Below, piece after piece: positions 60,404 through 64,000 of a DNA stretch of 64,000 nt. How positions within the stretch are numbered: position 1 is the stretch's first letter; each line of letters begins with the position of its first letter. The stretch covers positions 130,200 through 194,199 of the forward strand of contig DLGF01000025.1 of the NCBI GenBank assembly GCA_002482545.1, written 5' to 3'. The DNA is from Sporomusaceae bacterium UBA7701. GTDB lineage: Bacteria; Bacillota; Negativicutes; Sporomusales; UBA7701. The translations under genes were made by a program, and so were the position numbers. The notes beneath the pieces are model-generated. The model saw nothing but the letters and a program-made list of their open reading frames with translations. It was not told where the DNA came from and did no database searches.

Positions 60404-61042
60404 TCATCCCAGACGGATGATGCCCAGCAGAATCAAAATGGTTCCGGGAAGGTAGGGGACCTTTTTCTTGAGTTTTTCCGATATAAAACGGGTAGACGAA
60501 TAGCATCCGAAGGCTATGCAGATGACATGGATGATACCCGCCGCCAAGGGCGTATAGAGGGGCAGGGCACCCATCAGCGCGGCGCCGAAAATGGCCACCA
60601 TGGCGTCCAGGGCAACGGCGAGGCCAAGAAAAACCGCTTCCAACGGGCTGATGACTCCCAGATGATCCACGTCGGCCGTTTCGGGGTTGGCCATAATGCT
60701 GACAACCAATTCGCCCACGGAAAAAGTCAGAGTTCGCATCGTGACCTGGCCATCGACCTCATAAGGCTTGACGTTTCTGACGAGATATTGATGGAAGACG
60801 CTCCAGATACCGAGCAGGATGAGCAGCAGGGCGCCCAGGATAATGGCATACCCGGTGTTCATAAACCGGCCCAAAATATAAGCGCCGGCCATCGCGACAC
60901 TAGAACAGACGCAGGTAACGATTCCGACGATCAGCAGCGAGGGCCACGGCATGCGGATGTTTTTCAATCCATAGGCCACCCCGGCGATAAAGCCGTCGAA
61001 GCTAACGGCAAAACCCAACGCGACTACATAAAAAAGACTCAA
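60404..61042 (-). CDS. YtaF-like (MntP-superfamily) membrane protein, copy 2
   Basis: This protein has the same length (212 residues) and plan as copy 1: AVSFDGFIAGVAYGLKNI and LAVALDAMVAIFGAALMG, ending PYLPGTILILLGIIRLG, almost the same as copy 1's end. The first motif has D-G instead of D-S. TTG at 61042 with AGGAGG upstream is preferred over the frame's earlier ATG at 61138, whose leader is unrelated. The two genes form one minus-strand unit that is divergent from gyrA. Confidence 0.83.
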   Translation of the reverse strand: MSLFYVVALGFAVSFDGFIAGVAYGLKNIRMPWPSLLIVGIVTCVCSSVAMAGAYILGRFMNTGYAIILGALLLILLGIWSVFHQYLVRNVKPYEVDGQVTMRTLTFSVGELVVSIMANPETADVDHLGVISPLEAVFLGLAVALDAMVAIFGAALMGALPLYTPLAAGIIHVICIAFGCYSSTRFISEKLKKKVPYLPGTILILLGIIRLG

Positions 61043-61214
61043 GCGCACCAGCCTCCTACAACAACACCTTTTATCCCAATTAATATATGGCTGCGGGAGA
61101 AAAGGGGTTACCGGGCGCCGGCAATAATCGACAAGCATCAGGCAGGAATTTTTTGCTTGAGAAGGGAAATTATATTAGTCTGAGGAAAAATACGTATTCT
61201 GTTGAGGTGAGAAC

Positions 61215-63650
61215 GTGGATTTTGGTTTGGGTAAGGTCCTACCCGTGCGCCTTGAGGAGGAAATGAAAAACTCCTATATCAATTACGCCATGAGCGTTAT
61301 CGTCATGCGCGCGCTGCCCGACGTACGAGACGGGCTCAAACCGGTGCACCGCAGGATTTTGTACGCCATGCACGAAGCAGGGATGGCGGCCAATAAACCC
61401 TATAAAAAATCGGCAAGGATCGTCGGGGAAGTCCTGGGTAAGTATCATCCCCACGGCGACAGCTCGGTTTATGACGCTATCGTCCGCATGGCCCAGGACT
61501 TTTCGACTCGCTATAGGCAAGTGGACGGACACGGAAACTTTGGCTCGGTGGATGGCGATTCCGCGGCAGCCATGCGGTACACCGAGGTCCGCATGTCCAG
61601 AATTGCCGAAGAGATGCTGGCCGATATCGACAAAGACACGGTTGATTTCACGCCTAACTATGATGAGTCGTTAAAAGAGCCCACCGTTCTTCCGGCCAAG
61701 ATCCCCAATTTGCTGGTCAACGGTTCGGCCGGCATTGCGGTCGGCATGGCGACCAACATTCCTCCCCATAATCTCGGGGAAGTGGTCGACGGCGTTATTA
61801 TGATGATCGATAATCCCGAGGTTACCATTAAGGATTTAATGACGGCCATCAAAGGGCCGGACTTTCCCACCGGCGGTCTTATCCTGGGGCGGGAAGGCAT
61901 TAAAAACGCTTATACCACCGGGCGGGGTTCGGTCAAAATGCGGGCGCAGGCCCGGATTGAAAAAATGGCCAGCGGCAAAAACCGGATCCTTGTCACCGAG
62001 ATTCCTTACCAGGTCAACAAGGCCCGGCTCATCGAGTCGATCGCCAACCTGGTGCGGGACAAGGTTATCGACGGGATCACCGACCTGCGGGATGAGAGCG
62101 ACCGGACCGGGATGCGGATTGTCATCGAGCTCCGCCGGGACGTCAACCCGGATATCGTTCTGAACCAGCTGTACAAGCATACCCAGATGCAGGAAACCTT
62201 CGGCGTAAACATGCTGGCATTGGTTGACGGACAGCCCAGGGTTCTCAACCTGCACGAAGTAATCCGCCACTATATTGATCACCAAGAGGTGGTCATTATT
62301 CGCCGGACCAAGTTTGAACTGGCCAAAGCCCGGGACCGGGCCCATATCCTGGAAGGCCTGAAAATTGCGCTGGACAACCTGGACGCGGTGATCTCCACCA
62401 TCCGGGAGTCCCGCACGGTGGACGTCGCCCGGGAAGCTCTCAGGACCCGCTTTACTTTAAGCGAGAAACAGGCGCAGGCCATCCTTGACATGCGCCTGCA
62501 ACGCCTGACCGGCCTGGAACGGGAAAAGGTCGAGCAAGAATACAAGGATATTTTGGAGACAATCGAATGGCTGGAGTCGGTTCTCGCCGACGAGCAAAAA
62601 GTGTTGAACATTATTAAAGAAGAGCTCCTGGATGTGAAGAAACGGTTTGCCGATGCGCGGCGTACGGTGATCACCAGCGATGTGTCGAAGCTGGATGTCG
62701 AAGACCTGATTGCCGAGGAAGACATCGTTATAACCCTGACGCACGGAGGCTACATCAAGCGTCTCCCGGTCGATACCTACCGTAGCCAGAAACGTGGCGG
62801 ACGGGGCGTAACCGGCATGGGGACGAAGGAAGAAGATTTTGTGGAGCATCTCTTTGTCGCCACCACGCACCACAATATTCTTTTCTTTACCAACCGCGGA
62901 AGGGTGTACCGGCTGAAAGGCTATGAAATTCCCGAAGCAAGCCGCACCGCCAAAGGAACAGCCATTGTAAATCTGCTGGCTCTGGAAAACGCGGAAAAGG
63001 TCACCGCCGTCATTCCTGTTAAAGAATTCAGTAACCGGCGCTACCTGTTTATGGCCACTCAAAACGGCACGGTAAAAAAGACCGAACTGATGGAGTTTGA
63101 TACTCCCCGCAGAGCAGGCTTGATTGCCATTGTCCTGGACGAAGACGACGACCTTATCGACGTTAAGCTGACCAACGGCGAGATGAACGTCATCCTTGGC
63201 ACCCGCCAGGGGATGGCGATCACCTTCAAGGAGACCGATGTCCGGCCGATGGGTCGCTCGACCCGCGGCGTGAGGGGCATACTGCTGAGCGATGACGACA
63301 TTGTCGTCGGTATGGATACCGTAAAGAAGGACGGGGAATTGCTGACCGTTACCGCGGAAGGCTACGGTAAACGCACCGTGATTGAGGAGTACCGCGTTCA
63401 GACCAGAGGCGGCAAAGGGATCATCAATAACAAGATAACCGATAAGACCGGTTCGGTCGTGGGAATTAAAATGATCCGGCCTGGCCAGGAGATTATGCTG
63501 ATTACCGGAGAAGGCATCGTCATTCGCTTTGATGTCACGGAAATATCGCTTATCAGCCGCAATACCCAGGGAGTAAGGCTGATGCGCATTGACGAGAAAG
63601 ACAAGGTTGTCGCCCTGGCGGCAGTCGAAAAGAAAGTGGATAGCGATTAA
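61215..63650 (+). CDS. gyrA: DNA gyrase subunit A
   Basis: This is the DNA-cleaving subunit of gyrase, 811 residues, with catalytic Y122 (AAAMRYTEVRMSR). The quinolone-pocket residues are S83 and D87 (HPHGDSSVYDAIV), the sensitive-type pattern in E. coli numbering. The GyrA box is QKRGGRG near residue 520, in the C-terminal wrapping domain. The GTG start at 61215 follows TGAGGTGAG. It is far from gyrB and directly upstream of an rRNA operon, as is common for Firmicutes gyrA. Confidence 0.97.
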   Translation: MDFGLGKVLPVRLEEEMKNSYINYAMSVIVMRALPDVRDGLKPVHRRILYAMHEAGMAANKPYKKSARIVGEVLGKYHPHGDSSVYDAIVRMAQDFSTRYRQVDGHGNFGSVDGDSAAAMRYTEVRMSRIAEEMLADIDKDTVDFTPNYDESLKEPTVLPAKIPNLLVNGSAGIAVGMATNIPPHNLGEVVDGVIMMIDNPEVTIKDLMTAIKGPDFPTGGLILGREGIKNAYTTGRGSVKMRAQARIEKMASGKNRILVTEIPYQVNKARLIESIANLVRDKVIDGITDLRDESDRTGMRIVIELRRDVNPDIVLNQLYKHTQMQETFGVNMLALVDGQPRVLNLHEVIRHYIDHQEVVIIRRTKFELAKARDRAHILEGLKIALDNLDAVISTIRESRTVDVAREALRTRFTLSEKQAQAILDMRLQRLTGLEREKVEQEYKDILETIEWLESVLADEQKVLNIIKEELLDVKKRFADARRTVITSDVSKLDVEDLIAEEDIVITLTHGGYIKRLPVDTYRSQKRGGRGVTGMGTKEEDFVEHLFVATTHHNILFFTNRGRVYRLKGYEIPEASRTAKGTAIVNLLALENAEKVTAVIPVKEFSNRRYLFMATQNGTVKKTELMEFDTPRRAGLIAIVLDEDDDLIDVKLTNGEMNVILGTRQGMAITFKETDVRPMGRSTRGVRGILLSDDDIVVGMDTVKKDGELLTVTAEGYGKRTVIEEYRVQTRGGKGIINNKITDKTGSVVGIKMIRPGQEIMLITGEGIVIRFDVTEISLISRNTQGVRLMRIDEKDKVVALAAVEKKVDSD

Positions 63651-63658
63651 ATCCTCAT

Positions 63659-63684
63659 AAAGGCCGCCCGACCGGGCGGCCTTT
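63659..63684 (+). terminator. Terminator after gyrA
   Basis: AAAGGCCGCCC and GGGCGGCCTTT enclose a GACC loop. The stem is GC-rich and perfect but the T-run is short. Confidence 0.85.
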
Positions 63685-63771
63685 GCCTTATCGAGTTGGC
63701 TCTAAAAGGTATATCTTTTACGGAAGTGCAAAAAATATATGAAAATGCCGGGCCGGGCCGGGCTGAATGCC

Positions 63772-63801
63772 TTGACAATCGTTCGGACCCCATGCTATTA
63801 T
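63772..63801 (+). promoter_or_regulatory. rRNA operon promoter P1
   Basis: TTGACA (63772-63777), an 18-base spacer and TATTAT (63796-63801). Confidence 0.8.
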
Positions 63802-63838
63802 ATAAAAGCTGCGTCGGACAGAGGGAAAAAATAACATG

Positions 63839-63867
63839 TTGACATAACGAAAGAGTTGTGTTAATAT
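63839..63867 (+). promoter_or_regulatory. rRNA operon promoter P2
   Basis: TTGACA (63839-63844), 17 bases and TAATAT (63862-63867), about 66 bases after P1. Tandem strong promoters of this kind precede rRNA operons. Confidence 0.85.
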
Positions 63868-64000
63868 ATAAAAGTCGCCCGTCGCCGAACTGGATGAAAA
63901 CTCCAGCAGGCAAGCGCGGCAAGTGTTCTCTGAAAACTGAACAATGTAGGTAAGGAAAAGCCAGATGAGCGGGTTGGGCCGGAAGGCGCCAACCGCAAAA
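63868..64000 (+). other. Leader of an rRNA operon (16S gene lies beyond the window)
   Basis: The stretch TCTGAAAACTGAACA at 63929-63943 is typical of rRNA-operon leaders in Firmicutes. A GGTTGG/CCAACC hairpin follows near 63972-63993. I do not see the 16S 5' end itself, so no rRNA gene is claimed. Confidence 0.65.

Noticed and set aside
1..64000. CRISPR arrays, insertion sequences, prophage or tRNA genes
   Set aside because: I found no regularly spaced repeats, transposase or integrase frames, or cloverleaf-type sequences in the window.

Overview
The window is the replication-origin region of a Firmicutes chromosome, most likely one of the Negativicutes (Sporomusaceae-like). It starts in rnpA and rpmH (minus strand). 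It then runs dnaA, dnaN, yaaA (S4 domain), recF, a DUF721/DciA-type gene, remB and gyrB on the plus strand, with DnaA boxes on both sides of dnaA. It ends with gyrA and the tandem promoters of an rRNA operon whose 16S gene lies beyond position 64000. The lineage is inferred from gene order and gene families, not from rRNA.

In many Firmicutes gyrB and gyrA are adjacent. Here about 53 kb of metabolic genes lies between them. From left to right: (1) a PrpR-type sigma-54 activator facing a -24/-12 promoter that drives a LeuCD-type hydro-lyase, an RraA-like protein, a D-2-hydroxyacid dehydrogenase, a tripartite tricarboxylate transporter (TctC, TctB, TctA) and a PPC-domain protein; (2) a complete ribose operon rbsR-K-D-A-C-B; (3) a second sigma-54 activator (CBS-PAS-AAA-Fis), then a -24/-12 promoter with upstream dyads and a 4-hydroxybutyrate block: permease, 4-hydroxybutyryl-CoA dehydratase, NifU-like protein, small Cys-rich protein, CoA-transferase, soluble chemotaxis-type transducer, a probable selenoprotein and thiolase; (4) a butyryl-CoA/crotonyl-CoA operon (acyl-CoA dehydrogenase, EtfB, ferredoxin-fused EtfA, 3-hydroxybutyryl-CoA dehydrogenase, crotonase) behind a Rex/CRP-like palindrome; (5) a tandem glycine riboswitch before an APC permease; (6) a URO-D-type methyltransferase divergent from a yhfZYUT-amidase-php-yhfSXW cluster of unknown pathway; (7) a MurNAc/peptidoglycan recycling operon (GntR, PTS EIIBC, MupG, MurQ, HAD); (8) two tandem tiny Cys-rich proteins, a PAP2 phosphatase, butyrate kinase and two YtaF-like membrane proteins.

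Blocks 3 and 4 fit together. 4-Hydroxybutyrate would be activated by CoA transfer and converted to crotonyl-CoA by the radical dehydratase. Crotonyl-CoA is then either reduced to butyryl-CoA (Bcd/Etf, possibly with electron bifurcation through the ferredoxin-like EtfA) or oxidised through crotonase, 3-hydroxybutyryl-CoA dehydrogenase and thiolase to acetyl-CoA. Butyrate kinase lies further downstream.

The most notable overlooked item is at 32268-32603. One reading frame there is interrupted only by a TGA, and a GGU-loop hairpin of the bacterial SECIS type follows that TGA. It reads as a HesB-like (CC/Se motif) selenoprotein that ordinary gene calling would truncate.
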